25,915 nucleotides of DNA, taken from assembly GCA_002437115.1 (NCBI GenBank), contig DJOD01000044.1, positions 11,840-37,754 on the forward strand. The letters run 5' to 3'. Shown here in pieces: positions 18,322 through 25,791 of the stretch; within the stretch, counting starts at the first letter, position 1, and each line of letters opens with the position of its first letter. A program made the position numbers and the translations under genes. This DNA is from Prevotella sp. UBA6447. Its GTDB lineage: Bacteria > Bacteroidota > Bacteroidia > Bacteroidales > Bacteroidaceae. The notes beneath the pieces were generated by a model, which saw nothing but the letters and a program-made list of their open reading frames with translations, did not search any database and had not been told where the DNA came from.

Positions 18322-18549
18322 CTATTTCTTCTCCAGAATGTCTGCCTTAGAGGAGCCTGTTTTTTTAGAATATTCACAACATTTTTTCGCTTCCAGTGTG
18401 TGATTGATTAACACTATTATAATTGGAATGTTATCAAGATTAAAAGAACCCCCAACCACAATATATCTCCAGTCTTCTTCTATCTCCACCAACTGGCGAC
18501 GAAGGTATTTCTCGGTGTCATTCGGAAATTCGCTTGTCACTCCAAACAT
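18322..18549 (-). CDS. Doubtful small hypothetical frame or gene fragment
   Basis: A 75-residue frame on the minus strand begins MFGVTSEFPNDTEKYL and contains a charged helix-like stretch, then NLDNIPIIIVLINHTL and a lysine-rich end. Its composition looks protein-like and the frame stays open upstream of this ATG, past 18600, through the ilvA promoter region. It may therefore be the C-terminal remnant of a longer gene truncated by rearrangement. I recognise no family, promoter or partner. It could equally be chance in an AT-rich spacer. Confidence 0.3.
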   Translation of the reverse strand: MFGVTSEFPNDTEKYLRRQLVEIEEDWRYIVVGGSFNLDNIPIIIVLINHTLEAKKCCEYSKKTGSSKADILEKK

Positions 18550-18602
18550 TGGATAAATCTCATTTCGGGCCTTTTGGCAAGATATGTTTCCAGAATAATG
18601 AT

Positions 18603-18610
18603 TACCTTTG
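18603..18610 (+). promoter_or_regulatory. -7 promoter box for ilvA-ridA
   Basis: TACCTTTG is an exact TAnnTTTG match 26 bases before the ATG at 18636. A TTTG at 18573-18576 is present but a few bases farther upstream than the usual -33 spacing. Confidence 0.6.
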
Positions 18611-18635
18611 CAAAAAGATTGTAAATCAGAAGAGA

Positions 18636-19838
18636 ATGTTGAATTTAGACAATTTCTACAAGGCTCGCTATGTGCTGAGCAAGATTATCCGTCGCACCGA
18701 CCTGGTGCACGCCCCCAAGATCAACCCTGAGAGTGACGTCTACTTGAAGCCCGAATGCTTGCAGAAGACTGGTTCGTTCAAGATTCGTGGCGCCTACTAT
18801 AAGATATCGCAGCTCTCTGACGAGGAGAAGAAAAAAGGCGTGATCGCCTGCTCGGCCGGCAACCATGCGCAAGGCGTGGCGCTCGGTGCCACGTCGATGG
18901 GCATCAAGTCGCTCATCTGCCTGCCTGAAGGTGCGCCTATCAGCAAGGTGGAGGCCACCAAGAAGCTCGGCGCTGAGGTGTGTCTCGTTCCGGGTGTCTA
19001 CGATGATGCCTATCAGAAGGCCCTGCAGCTGCGCGATGAGTACGGCTACACCTTCATCCACCCCTTCGACGACGAGAACGTCATTGCCGGACAGGGAACG
19101 GTCGGCCTCGAGTTGCTCGACCAGTTGCCCGACGTAGAGGCGGTGGTGGTGCCCGTGGGCGGTGGTGGCCTGATCTCGGGCGTGGCCTACGCCATCAAGT
19201 CGCTCAACCCCCAGGTGAAGGTCTACGGCGTGCAGGCCAGCGGTGCCGCCAGCATGGTGCACAGCCTGCATGACCACAAGCAAGAGAAGCTCGCCAAAGT
19301 GTCTACCATCGCCGATGGCATTGCCGTGAAGGAACCGGGCTCGCTCACGTTCGATGCATGCTCGCGCTACGTTGATGACATCGTGACGGTCAGCGAGGAT
19401 GAGATATGCGCCGCTATTCTGCACCTTATCGAGAGCGAGAAGATGGTGGCCGAAGGCGCTGGAGCCGCCAGCGTAGCCGCCGTGATGTTCAACAAGGTGC
19501 CGGTGAAGGGCAAGAAGACCATCTGCGTGGTGAGCGGAGGCAACATCGATGTTACCATCCTCAGCCGCGTCATCAACCGCGGACTGGCCACGAGCGGGCG
19601 CATCTGCACGCTCATCATCGAGCTGGCTGACAAGCCAGGGCAGTTACTCAAGGTGTGCCAGGTCATTGCCTCCATGGGCGGCAACATCGTCAGCGTGTAC
19701 CATGAGCGCAACAACGACAGCAAGAAGGTCACCGACTGTGTGCTCCGCCTCTCCGTGGAGACCAAGAACCAAGAACATGTCGATGCCATTACCAAGGCAC
19801 TCACTGACAACGGCCTGAAGATCCGTGAGAACATTTAA
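18636..19838 (+). CDS. ilvA: Threonine ammonia-lyase with C-terminal ACT domain
   Basis: From ATG 18636 the protein has 400 residues, the short single-ACT form of threonine dehydratase. The PLP lysine is Lys49 in TGSFKIRGA. CSAGNHAQG (72-80) is the substrate/cofactor loop and VPVGGGGLISG binds the PLP phosphate. A regulatory ACT domain begins near residue 325 (TLIIELADKPGQLLKVCQVI). The enzyme deaminates threonine to 2-oxobutanoate, feeding isoleucine synthesis or propionate formation. The short form and the partner ridA 24 bases downstream suggest a two-gene operon. The frame extends upstream to 18534 but would overrun the promoter, so 18636 is chosen. Confidence 0.95.
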   Translation: MLNLDNFYKARYVLSKIIRRTDLVHAPKINPESDVYLKPECLQKTGSFKIRGAYYKISQLSDEEKKKGVIACSAGNHAQGVALGATSMGIKSLICLPEGAPISKVEATKKLGAEVCLVPGVYDDAYQKALQLRDEYGYTFIHPFDDENVIAGQGTVGLELLDQLPDVEAVVVPVGGGGLISGVAYAIKSLNPQVKVYGVQASGAASMVHSLHDHKQEKLAKVSTIADGIAVKEPGSLTFDACSRYVDDIVTVSEDEICAAILHLIESEKMVAEGAGAASVAAVMFNKVPVKGKKTICVVSGGNIDVTILSRVINRGLATSGRICTLIIELADKPGQLLKVCQVIASMGGNIVSVYHERNNDSKKVTDCVLRLSVETKNQEHVDAITKALTDNGLKIRENI

Positions 19839-19862
19839 TCAACTCTTAAACACATATCAACT

Positions 19863-20237
19863 ATGCAAGCAATTCACACAGAGAAGGCTCCTAAGGCCAT
19901 CGGACCTTACAGCCAGGCAATCAAGGTAGGCAACCTCGTCTTCGCATCGGGTCAGGTGCCCATCGTGCCCGCCACGGGCGAGTTTGTGGAGGGGGGCATC
20001 CAGGAGCAGACGCGCCAGGCTCTCACCAACGCACAGGCTATCCTCGAGGAGGCCGGAACCAGCCTCAAGAACGTTGTTAAGACCACCGTCTTCCTCTCCG
20101 ACATGGCCAACTTTGCCGCCATGAACGAGGTCTACGCCGAGTTCTTCACCCAGCCTTACCCCGCACGCTCGGCCGTGGCCGTCAAGACCCTCCCTAAGGG
20201 CGCGCTTGTTGAGGTGGAGTGCATTGCCGAACTCTAA
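19863..20237 (+). CDS. ridA: RidA family reactive imine/enamine deaminase
   Basis: At 124 residues it is full length for RidA (YjgF/YER057c/UK114). Motifs are AIGPYSQAIKVGNLVFASGQ near the N-terminus and PYPARSAVAVKTLPKGALVEVE at the C-terminus, where Arg102 is the conserved active-site arginine. RidA hydrolyses 2-aminoacrylate and 2-iminobutanoate released by PLP dehydratases. Placement directly after threonine ammonia-lyase is the expected functional pairing: IlvA makes the reactive intermediate and RidA clears it. A strong bidirectional terminator follows the stop. Confidence 0.96.
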   Translation: MQAIHTEKAPKAIGPYSQAIKVGNLVFASGQVPIVPATGEFVEGGIQEQTRQALTNAQAILEEAGTSLKNVVKTTVFLSDMANFAAMNEVYAEFFTQPYPARSAVAVKTLPKGALVEVECIAEL

Positions 20238-20260
20238 GCCAGGCTCCTACCATTATACAG

Positions 20261-20318
20261 AATCAAAAAGGGTCACCGCATGCCTTCTCCTGGAAGCGTG
20301 CGGTGACCCTTTTTGATT
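20261..20318. terminator. Bidirectional terminator between ridA and the peptide-export operon
   Basis: A 23-bp inverted repeat pairs 20261-20283 with 20296-20318 (one G-T wobble) around a 12-base loop. The GGGTCACCGCA core is flanked by an A-tract on one side and a T-tract on the other, so it can stop transcripts from both converging operons. Confidence 0.88.
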
Positions 20319-20330
20319 GTGGGATACAAC

Positions 20331-20406
20331 TTACTCAAATACCTGTTGCCATAACGTTTTGTTGCTGACGATGATTCTGACATTGGCTTTCATGTGCTTT
20401 TGCAGC
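20331..20406 (-). pseudogene. Frame-shifted C-terminal tail of the mini HlyD-like adaptor
   Basis: Directly after the adaptor's in-frame stop, another frame reads TPELQKHMKANVRIIV followed by SNKTLWQQVFE and TAA at 20331-20333. This resembles the last beta strand and end of HlyD-type adaptors. The two frames join cleanly if one base is removed from the AAAAA run in CAAAAAC near 20412-20416. The likely explanations are a one-base insertion in a homopolymer, either real or a sequencing/assembly error. Confidence 0.65.
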
Positions 20407-20808
20407 TCAGGTGTGTTTTTGTCCCTGTATGCTCACTATAGCTATAGCCATAAAACAGTTGCCATCTTCTCTATGTATGAGTTTGGCATTATGGCTTATG
20501 ATGTTGCAGTTATAAGCTGCATTGTCATTACTCTCGAAAGATACATTAGCCGTCCTTGGCTCATCGAAAAGGTACAAATACTTGTATGGCACCAACACTT
20601 GTATTGTTCTTTGATTGATGACCTCACCATTCGCCTCTATGGATATAGGATAAGGTATCTTGTAGAAGGCAATTGCAAGAGCGAGGACTATGATTGTAAT
20701 GACAACTGTTCCCAAGCTAACGAGGCGAGGAGGAACTTTGCCTATCACGTCCCTCACCTTCTCACTTCTCAACTCGATGTTATCGGACTCTCTTTCTTCC
20801 TGTTCCAT
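20407..20808 (-). CDS. Miniature HlyD-like adaptor (membrane-anchored), probably frameshifted at its end
   Basis: The 133-residue frame starts MEQEERESDNIELRSEKVRD, then VPPRLVSLG and one transmembrane helix at about 29-49, which matches the N-terminus of Bacteroidetes HlyD-family adaptors. Residues 52-130 look like the beta-barrel part (IEANGEV, VLVPYKYLYL, FMAIAIVSI). Normal HlyD proteins have about 400 residues; here the lipoyl and long coiled-coil segments between the beta parts have no room. It starts 12 bases after the ABC exporter stop, in the same operon. It would sit in the inner membrane and periplasm and couple the exporter to the outer membrane. Whether it works as a short adaptor or is a deletion remnant is open; the frameshift adds doubt. 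Confidence 0.7.
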   Translation of the reverse strand: MEQEERESDNIELRSEKVRDVIGKVPPRLVSLGTVVITIIVLALAIAFYKIPYPISIEANGEVINQRTIQVLVPYKYLYLFDEPRTANVSFESNDNAAYNCNIISHNAKLIHREDGNCFMAIAIVSIQGQKHT

Positions 20809-20820
20809 GTCAAAAGCATT

Positions 20821-23025
20821 TTAGCTTCCCAATTCTAACTGGTTCTTCACAAGGTTATAGTATGCCCCTCGCTTGGCGGTCAAAGACTCATGGTTGCCTA
20901 CCTCAACCACCTTTCCATGATTGATGACCACGATTTGGTCTGCATTCTTCACCGTGCTTAGGCGATGAGCCACTATCACAACTGTCTTGCCCTTGTAGAA
21001 CCTATCCAAGTTCTCCACGATGCTTCTCTCATTGTTGGCATCGAGCGAGTTGGTCGCCTCGTCCAGGAAGATATAGTTAGGATTCTTGTAAACCGCCCTT
21101 GCAATCAAGATACGCTGTTTCTGTCCTTGGCTCAGTCCCACACCATCACGCCCAATCTTGGTGTTGAATTTAAGGGGCAAAGCCATGACATAATCCTTGA
21201 TGCAAGCAATCTCTGCCGCTTTCATCAACCGTTCCTTATCTATGTCGCCATCGTCAACGGCAATGTTTCGGGCGATACTCTCAGAGAAGATCACGCCCTC
21301 CTGCATGACTACGCCACATTGCCTGCGCCACCATTTCTTGTTGAGCTTGTTGATGTCGGTGTTACCAATGTTGATTTGCCCTTCCAAGACAGGATAGTAA
21401 CCGAGCATCAAACGGATGAGAGTGGTCTTTCCACTGCCAGATGCGCCGACAATGGCAGTCACCTTACCTTGGGGGATGTGAATGTTCACACCGTCTATGG
21501 TCTTGCGCAAGGCATGAGGGTCGTACTTGAACATGATGTGTTTGATGTCAATGCCCTCGCTCTTGTCCTCAATAGAGGTTAGTAAGCCTTCCTTACCGTT
21601 CTCATCGTCCATCTGGTGAATCTCGTTGATACGCTCCAAGCTGATATTCACATCTTGTAGGGAGTAGAAGAAGTTCATCAGTTGCTCCACAGGCGAGTTG
21701 AGCTGTCCGATGATATATTGCACGGCAAGCATCATACCGAGTGTCATTTGCCCATGGATCACGGCGGTTGCAGCGACTACCGTAATGATGATGTTCTTCA
21801 CCTCGTTGATGAAGATGCTTCCAGCCTCCTGCGTCTGCTGAAGTTTGAGTGACTTCATCTGCACGCCGAACAGGTCAGCTTGCGTGTCCTCCCATTCCCA
21901 TCTTCTGCGCTGCTCGCAATCCTGCAACTTGATTTCCTGCATGGAAGTGATAAACTCATAAGTTTTGTTGTTGTTGATGGCTTGCTGCTCAAACAGTTCG
22001 TAATCAAGCACCTTCCTTCGCTTCAAGAACAAGGTCATCCAAGCACCATAGAGGAAGCTTCCCAACAAGAAGATGGCAAACACCAATTTGTTGTAGAAGA
22101 ACAGTACTACAGAGAAAACCATGAAGGTAAGCATGGCAAAAGTGATGTTGAGTGTCTGCTGCGTGAGGAAGTTGTTCACACGGCTATGGTCGTTCATTCT
22201 CTGCATTAAGTCACCCATGAGTTTCGTGTCAAAGAAAGACATTGGCAGCTTCAATAGCTTGATGAAGAAGTCGCTCACCAACGAGATATTGATGCGCAAG
22301 GATATGTGAAGCAGCAACCATCTGCGTATAAAGTCGATTGCCGTTCTGCTGATGGTAAGCATCAACTGCCCCAACAATATAAGCCAAACAAAGCCAACAT
22401 CTTGGTTCTTGATGCCGACATCCACGATGGCCTGAGTGAGGAACGGCAGGGCAAGTTGTAAGAGACAGCCTACACCTAAGCCCAAGATGATTTGCCCAAA
22501 GTATCTGCGGTATTTCTTCACATACCCGAAAAGAAAGCGGAAAGACCTTTTCTCCTTGGTGTTCTCTTCGCCCTCCACCTTATAGCTCAAGAAAGCAGGA
22601 GTGGTTTCCAAGAACATGGCGATGCCCTTGTCTTCGCCATTCGTTTTCGTGCTTATCCAATGCCTTGCGAACTCGTCAAGGTCATAAGTCACCAATCCTT
22701 TTCCTGGGTCAGCGACATAGAACTTCTTTCCTTTCTTGATTTTGTATAGAACCACAAAATGGTCTTGGTTCCAATGCAAGATGCAAGGCAAAGGTGCTTT
22801 TGGCAATTCTGTTGTTGCAATTTTCACGCAAAGTGTGTGAAAGCCCAATGTGTTTGCGGCCTCATTGATGCCCAACAATGAAACGCCTTCTGTTGTCGCG
22901 TAGCACAGGTGAGACAGACATTCCGCGGAATATTTTCGGCCATAATAACCGCAAACCATCTGCAAGCATGCAATTCCGCATTGCATGGAGTCATGTTGAT
23001 AAACCACTTTTACCCGCCGCTTCAT
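20821..23025 (-). CDS. Peptidase-containing ABC exporter (C39 domain) for double-glycine peptides
   Basis: This is a 734-residue protein with the full PCAT layout. The N-terminal C39 peptidase has Gln10 and Cys16 (YQHDSMQCGIACL), His89 (WNQDHFVVL) and Asp106 (VADPGKG). Membrane helices occupy roughly 175-435. The ATPase domain has Walker A GASGSGKT (527-534), signature LSQGQ (631-635), Walker B IFLDEA (652-657) and the H-loop His687. All catalytic residues are present, so it should be active. Such exporters cut leader peptides after Gly-Gly and pump the core across the inner membrane. The matching substrate is the GG-leader poly-threonine peptide encoded at the head of this operon. It starts 7 bases after the barrel gene's stop. 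Confidence 0.96.
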   Translation of the reverse strand: MKRRVKVVYQHDSMQCGIACLQMVCGYYGRKYSAECLSHLCYATTEGVSLLGINEAANTLGFHTLCVKIATTELPKAPLPCILHWNQDHFVVLYKIKKGKKFYVADPGKGLVTYDLDEFARHWISTKTNGEDKGIAMFLETTPAFLSYKVEGEENTKEKRSFRFLFGYVKKYRRYFGQIILGLGVGCLLQLALPFLTQAIVDVGIKNQDVGFVWLILLGQLMLTISRTAIDFIRRWLLLHISLRINISLVSDFFIKLLKLPMSFFDTKLMGDLMQRMNDHSRVNNFLTQQTLNITFAMLTFMVFSVVLFFYNKLVFAIFLLGSFLYGAWMTLFLKRRKVLDYELFEQQAINNNKTYEFITSMQEIKLQDCEQRRRWEWEDTQADLFGVQMKSLKLQQTQEAGSIFINEVKNIIITVVAATAVIHGQMTLGMMLAVQYIIGQLNSPVEQLMNFFYSLQDVNISLERINEIHQMDDENGKEGLLTSIEDKSEGIDIKHIMFKYDPHALRKTIDGVNIHIPQGKVTAIVGASGSGKTTLIRLMLGYYPVLEGQINIGNTDINKLNKKWWRRQCGVVMQEGVIFSESIARNIAVDDGDIDKERLMKAAEIACIKDYVMALPLKFNTKIGRDGVGLSQGQKQRILIARAVYKNPNYIFLDEATNSLDANNERSIVENLDRFYKGKTVVIVAHRLSTVKNADQIVVINHGKVVEVGNHESLTAKRGAYYNLVKNQLELGS

Positions 23026-23032
23026 GGTCCTT

Positions 23033-25366
23033 TTATTTGCTTATTCTGCCTTCTTCCTCTACATTTGAATTGTTTTTTTTGAATGTCATTTTGAAATTGT
23101 TGATATTGTAACGCAACGTGACACTAACACTGCGACTATCTGGTGAGAGTGTGCGGGATGACTCTATATTGTACAAGCGGGTGCTGCTGTTTGGTGTTGC
23201 CTTGTGCAACAAGTCATTGCCAGAAACGATCACCGTCAATTTCTTGTCTTTGAAGAAGGTCATGTATGCGCCCAAAGCAAGGCCGTAGGCTGGCTTGAAG
23301 GAAGACCCCAACGACTTATAGGAGGAAGCTACGTCTACGTTGCAAAACAGCATCATGTGGCTCGTTATGTCGAACTGGTTGACAAAATTTCCTGCGAACA
23401 ATGCCTTGTTTTTCTCTTTCACTCCCAAGAAGGGAAGTCTTGTCATGTCATAGTGGAAATTGCCATTATAGGCAAAACGGAAGAAGCCGAACTTGTCCGA
23501 ATAGCTCACCTGCAAATCCCAATAGTCTGCGTTGATGTTGATGGGCTTGTTTACTATGATGTTATCCCCCATGGATGAAGGTTGAAATGTGTACAAGGGG
23601 TAGTTGCGTTTATGGTAGTAGTTTAGGTTCACGCTTACTTTGTTCTTGTAGACCAAGGCCAAGTACGGATTGTGCGAAACCAAGTGAGACAAGGACACAT
23701 TTCCTTGTTCATAGAGATGTGCATTGATGTAGCGCATCAAGGGGGACAGGTCTTGGAACCTGGGGCGCTGCCCTTTGGCTTCATATCCTATGGAGACAAC
23801 CAAAGAAGGCGAAACCTGACAATCTATCTGCAGGGATGGAAACGCGTTGAATTGTTTCTTTTGCAAATCATTACTGCCGTATTCTTCGTAGTGATTGGAA
23901 GCGTACTCTAAACGGATACCGCCATCAAAATAGAACCGTTTGAACTGTCCCGACAGATCGGCATACACCGCTCCCACGTAGTCTTTCAGTTGTGTTTCGT
24001 TGTTGTAGCCGTAGCTTTCCTCTTCATTGTCGGACACGGAATGCCCATTGTTCACAATGTAGGAATGTTTCATGCCAGCTTGGAATTGTAGGGCATGCCA
24101 TAAGGTTCGATTATAGTCGATTTTCAGAGTGTAGGCTTCATATCTGTTCTTGCCATAAATATTCGCAAAAGGCGAATTGCCCAACAGCTTCACGGCATTC
24201 TCATCCTTTGTGAAGGAGTTGATATAACCTAAATTGATGACCATGTTGGAATTTGGCTTGGTGTGAAAATACTTAGCCGCCACATTATGCGTGATGTCGT
24301 TGCCCTTGTCATTTTGTAGCGTGTTAATTTCCGTTGTTTGCTGATGGGTGGTTGAGGCTTCCTTGTCGTTGGAGACATTGGCGTCTTTGGCTATGTCTAA
24401 TATGTATTGAACATCAAACACGTTGTTGGAGGAAGGCGCAAAGGAAGTGTTGAAAATAATCCCATGTTGCGTGAGCTTGTCCCCGGCGTTGTTTTCAGAC
24501 AGGTTGCTGGTTGTTTTTTCTTTTGTGCTTGGCTCATGAATGTCATACTTGTTTGTTGCCGACTCTTTCGAACGAGCATCTTTGAACGTGTAAGAAAGGA
24601 AAGTCTTCCATTTCCCGCTCTTGATGTTGATGTCGGCTGTTTGCGAATCGCTGTATTTTCTGGCAAAGACCGACCTGTGTCTTACTTGAGAGGAAACGTA
24701 GTCTTTCAGCTCTTTTACCGTTCGGATCTTAATGACCGCGTCATATTCTGAGCCATACGCGGAGGAAGCATGTGGTTCCACACTGACATCCTTAATTTGT
24801 GCAGGCTTCAAGGAACTTAGTTCCAAAGAGCTGCTCATTTCCCGTCCATTTATCAGAATGAGAATGTTCCCTTTTCCTATCATGGAGATTTTATCATCGT
24901 TGACAGTTACAAAAGGCAAAAAGGACAATACGGAATATACATCCGGTTGATTTTCCATGGAAGAGCCAGAGACAGCCATTCTATATGCGCCATTCTTGTA
25001 GACGACCCTTCTTTTTCCAGCGACAACAATCTCCTTGAGCTTCTTCTCGTTTGCTTCCATCGTAATGACCCCCAGGCTTATTGAGTCACCCTGCTGTTGT
25101 TTGTCCAAGGAAATCTTGCTATCGTTATATCCAATTCCAGAAAGTAACAAATAACACTTGCGATGTGGAGAACTGATAGAAAAGAAACCATTCGAATCTG
25201 TTACTGTCCCAGACACAAAAGAGGAGTCCTTGCAATTTTTCAACATCACACTCATGTATGGCAAGCTTTCTCCTTGCTTGTTTTTCAAATATCCAAAGTA
25301 GTTTTGTCCCATTAGCATGACAACTCCACCAATAAATAACATGAAGGACACAATAAATCTTTTCAT
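23033..25366 (-). CDS. TonB-plug outer-membrane beta-barrel protein of the peptide-export operon
   Basis: This is a 777-residue protein. Residues 1-20 are a signal peptide (FMLFIGGVVMLMG). A carboxypeptidase-regulatory-like domain covers about 22-104 (GTVTDSNGFFSISSP), then a plug-like domain at about 118-216 (ILILINGREMSSSLELSSL, VSVEPHASSAYGSEYDAVIK), followed by a C-terminal barrel of about 550 residues ending in an aromatic-rich stretch with VTLRYNINNF. This is the 'outer membrane beta-barrel family' architecture related to TonB-dependent receptors. It is shorter than SusC and lacks a SusD partner. Its place between the precursor and the exporter suggests a role in peptide release, uptake or self-recognition; the sequence does not say which. 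A hairpin lies just upstream. Confidence 0.88.
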   Translation of the reverse strand: MKRFIVSFMLFIGGVVMLMGQNYFGYLKNKQGESLPYMSVMLKNCKDSSFVSGTVTDSNGFFSISSPHRKCYLLLSGIGYNDSKISLDKQQQGDSISLGVITMEANEKKLKEIVVAGKRRVVYKNGAYRMAVSGSSMENQPDVYSVLSFLPFVTVNDDKISMIGKGNILILINGREMSSSLELSSLKPAQIKDVSVEPHASSAYGSEYDAVIKIRTVKELKDYVSSQVRHRSVFARKYSDSQTADINIKSGKWKTFLSYTFKDARSKESATNKYDIHEPSTKEKTTSNLSENNAGDKLTQHGIIFNTSFAPSSNNVFDVQYILDIAKDANVSNDKEASTTHQQTTEINTLQNDKGNDITHNVAAKYFHTKPNSNMVINLGYINSFTKDENAVKLLGNSPFANIYGKNRYEAYTLKIDYNRTLWHALQFQAGMKHSYIVNNGHSVSDNEEESYGYNNETQLKDYVGAVYADLSGQFKRFYFDGGIRLEYASNHYEEYGSNDLQKKQFNAFPSLQIDCQVSPSLVVSIGYEAKGQRPRFQDLSPLMRYINAHLYEQGNVSLSHLVSHNPYLALVYKNKVSVNLNYYHKRNYPLYTFQPSSMGDNIIVNKPININADYWDLQVSYSDKFGFFRFAYNGNFHYDMTRLPFLGVKEKNKALFAGNFVNQFDITSHMMLFCNVDVASSYKSLGSSFKPAYGLALGAYMTFFKDKKLTVIVSGNDLLHKATPNSSTRLYNIESSRTLSPDSRSVSVTLRYNINNFKMTFKKNNSNVEEEGRISK

Positions 25367-25390
25367 ATTTGCTTTTTTGTTTTACTTTAA

Positions 25391-25428
25391 AACCAAAAAG
25401 CATGAGCCAACCAAGGTCAGCACATGCT
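25391..25428 (-). terminator. Hairpin with T-tract between the peptide gene and the barrel gene (possible attenuator)
   Basis: On the minus strand AGCATG-T-GCTGACC pairs with GGTTGGC-T-CATGCT (plus-strand arms 25399-25412 and 25415-25428; two G-T pairs and one T-T mismatch), followed by TTTTT. The few-base loop is tight, so the inner pairs may open. It would stop most transcripts after the short peptide gene and let some through to the transport genes. Confidence 0.6.
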
Positions 25429-25458
25429 CTAATTCTTTGAAGTCGCTTGACCACGGGG

Positions 25459-25653
25459 TTACTTTGCCTTTTCGTCAGGAATAGTGGTCGTAGTTGTGGT
25501 AGTCGTAGTTGTGGTTGTTGTATGGGTATTTCCGCCATCGTCTGTTGTCGTGGTTGTCGTGGTTGTTGTAGTTGTGGTGGTAATTACTTTGCCGCCACAA
25601 ATTGCCTCAAGTTCACTCGGGGACAATTTTTCGAATTTGGCAAATGTTTCCAT
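25459..25653 (-). CDS. Double-glycine-leader peptide with twin poly-threonine core
   Basis: This is a 64-residue precursor. The leader METFAKFEKLSPSELEAI ends in Cys19-Gly20-Gly21 and fits the LSxxELxxIxGG pattern of class II bacteriocin-type leaders cut by C39 peptidases. The predicted 43-residue core is KVI, 13 Thr (25-37), the linker DDGGNTH (38-44), 13 Thr (45-57), then IPDEKAK: 27 of 43 residues are threonine. Thr codons are mixed (10 ACA, 7 ACC, 5 ACT, 4 ACG across the two blocks), so this is not a simple trinucleotide repeat. It is the first gene of the operon, with an A-rich start region and a long structured leader. Bacteriocin, adhesive or signalling peptide are all possible; no close relative is recognised. 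Confidence 0.85.
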   Translation of the reverse strand: METFAKFEKLSPSELEAICGGKVITTTTTTTTTTTTTDDGGNTHTTTTTTTTTTTTTIPDEKAK

Positions 25654-25735
25654 TTTCTCTTTCTTTTAACGGTAAACCTGGCTCTACGTTCCCGGATGTA
25701 CGCCTTTTAATCAGACGGGGCTGAATGATATCCTT

Positions 25736-25791
25736 CGTGTTTTGGACTGAAAAGGTTTGGAATAATAATTCCGAATTGAATCCAAAACACG
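25736..25791 (-). promoter_or_regulatory. Stem-loop in the 5' untranslated region of the peptide operon
   Basis: A perfect 11-bp inverted repeat (CGTGTTTTGGA at 25736-25746, TCCAAAACACG at 25781-25791) encloses 34 bases with an inner small hairpin (GGAAT 25759-25763, ATTCC 25768-25772). It lies within the ~160-base untranslated leader and matches no riboswitch I recognise. Confidence 0.5.

Noticed and set aside
20317..20838. 173-residue plus-strand frame opposite the mini-adaptor
   Set aside because: It overlaps the adaptor gene, which has clear family resemblance and operon position; the plus frame has no recognisable domain and begins in the terminator.
25484..25581. Poly-threonine tract as a simple trinucleotide microsatellite
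   Set aside because: All four Thr codons are mixed irregularly and the frame continues into a perfect GG leader, so a slipped repeat alone does not explain it.
25484..25669. Plus-strand frame rich in valine opposite the poly-threonine gene
   Set aside because: It is the antisense reading of the Thr codons; it has no leader logic, start context or partner.
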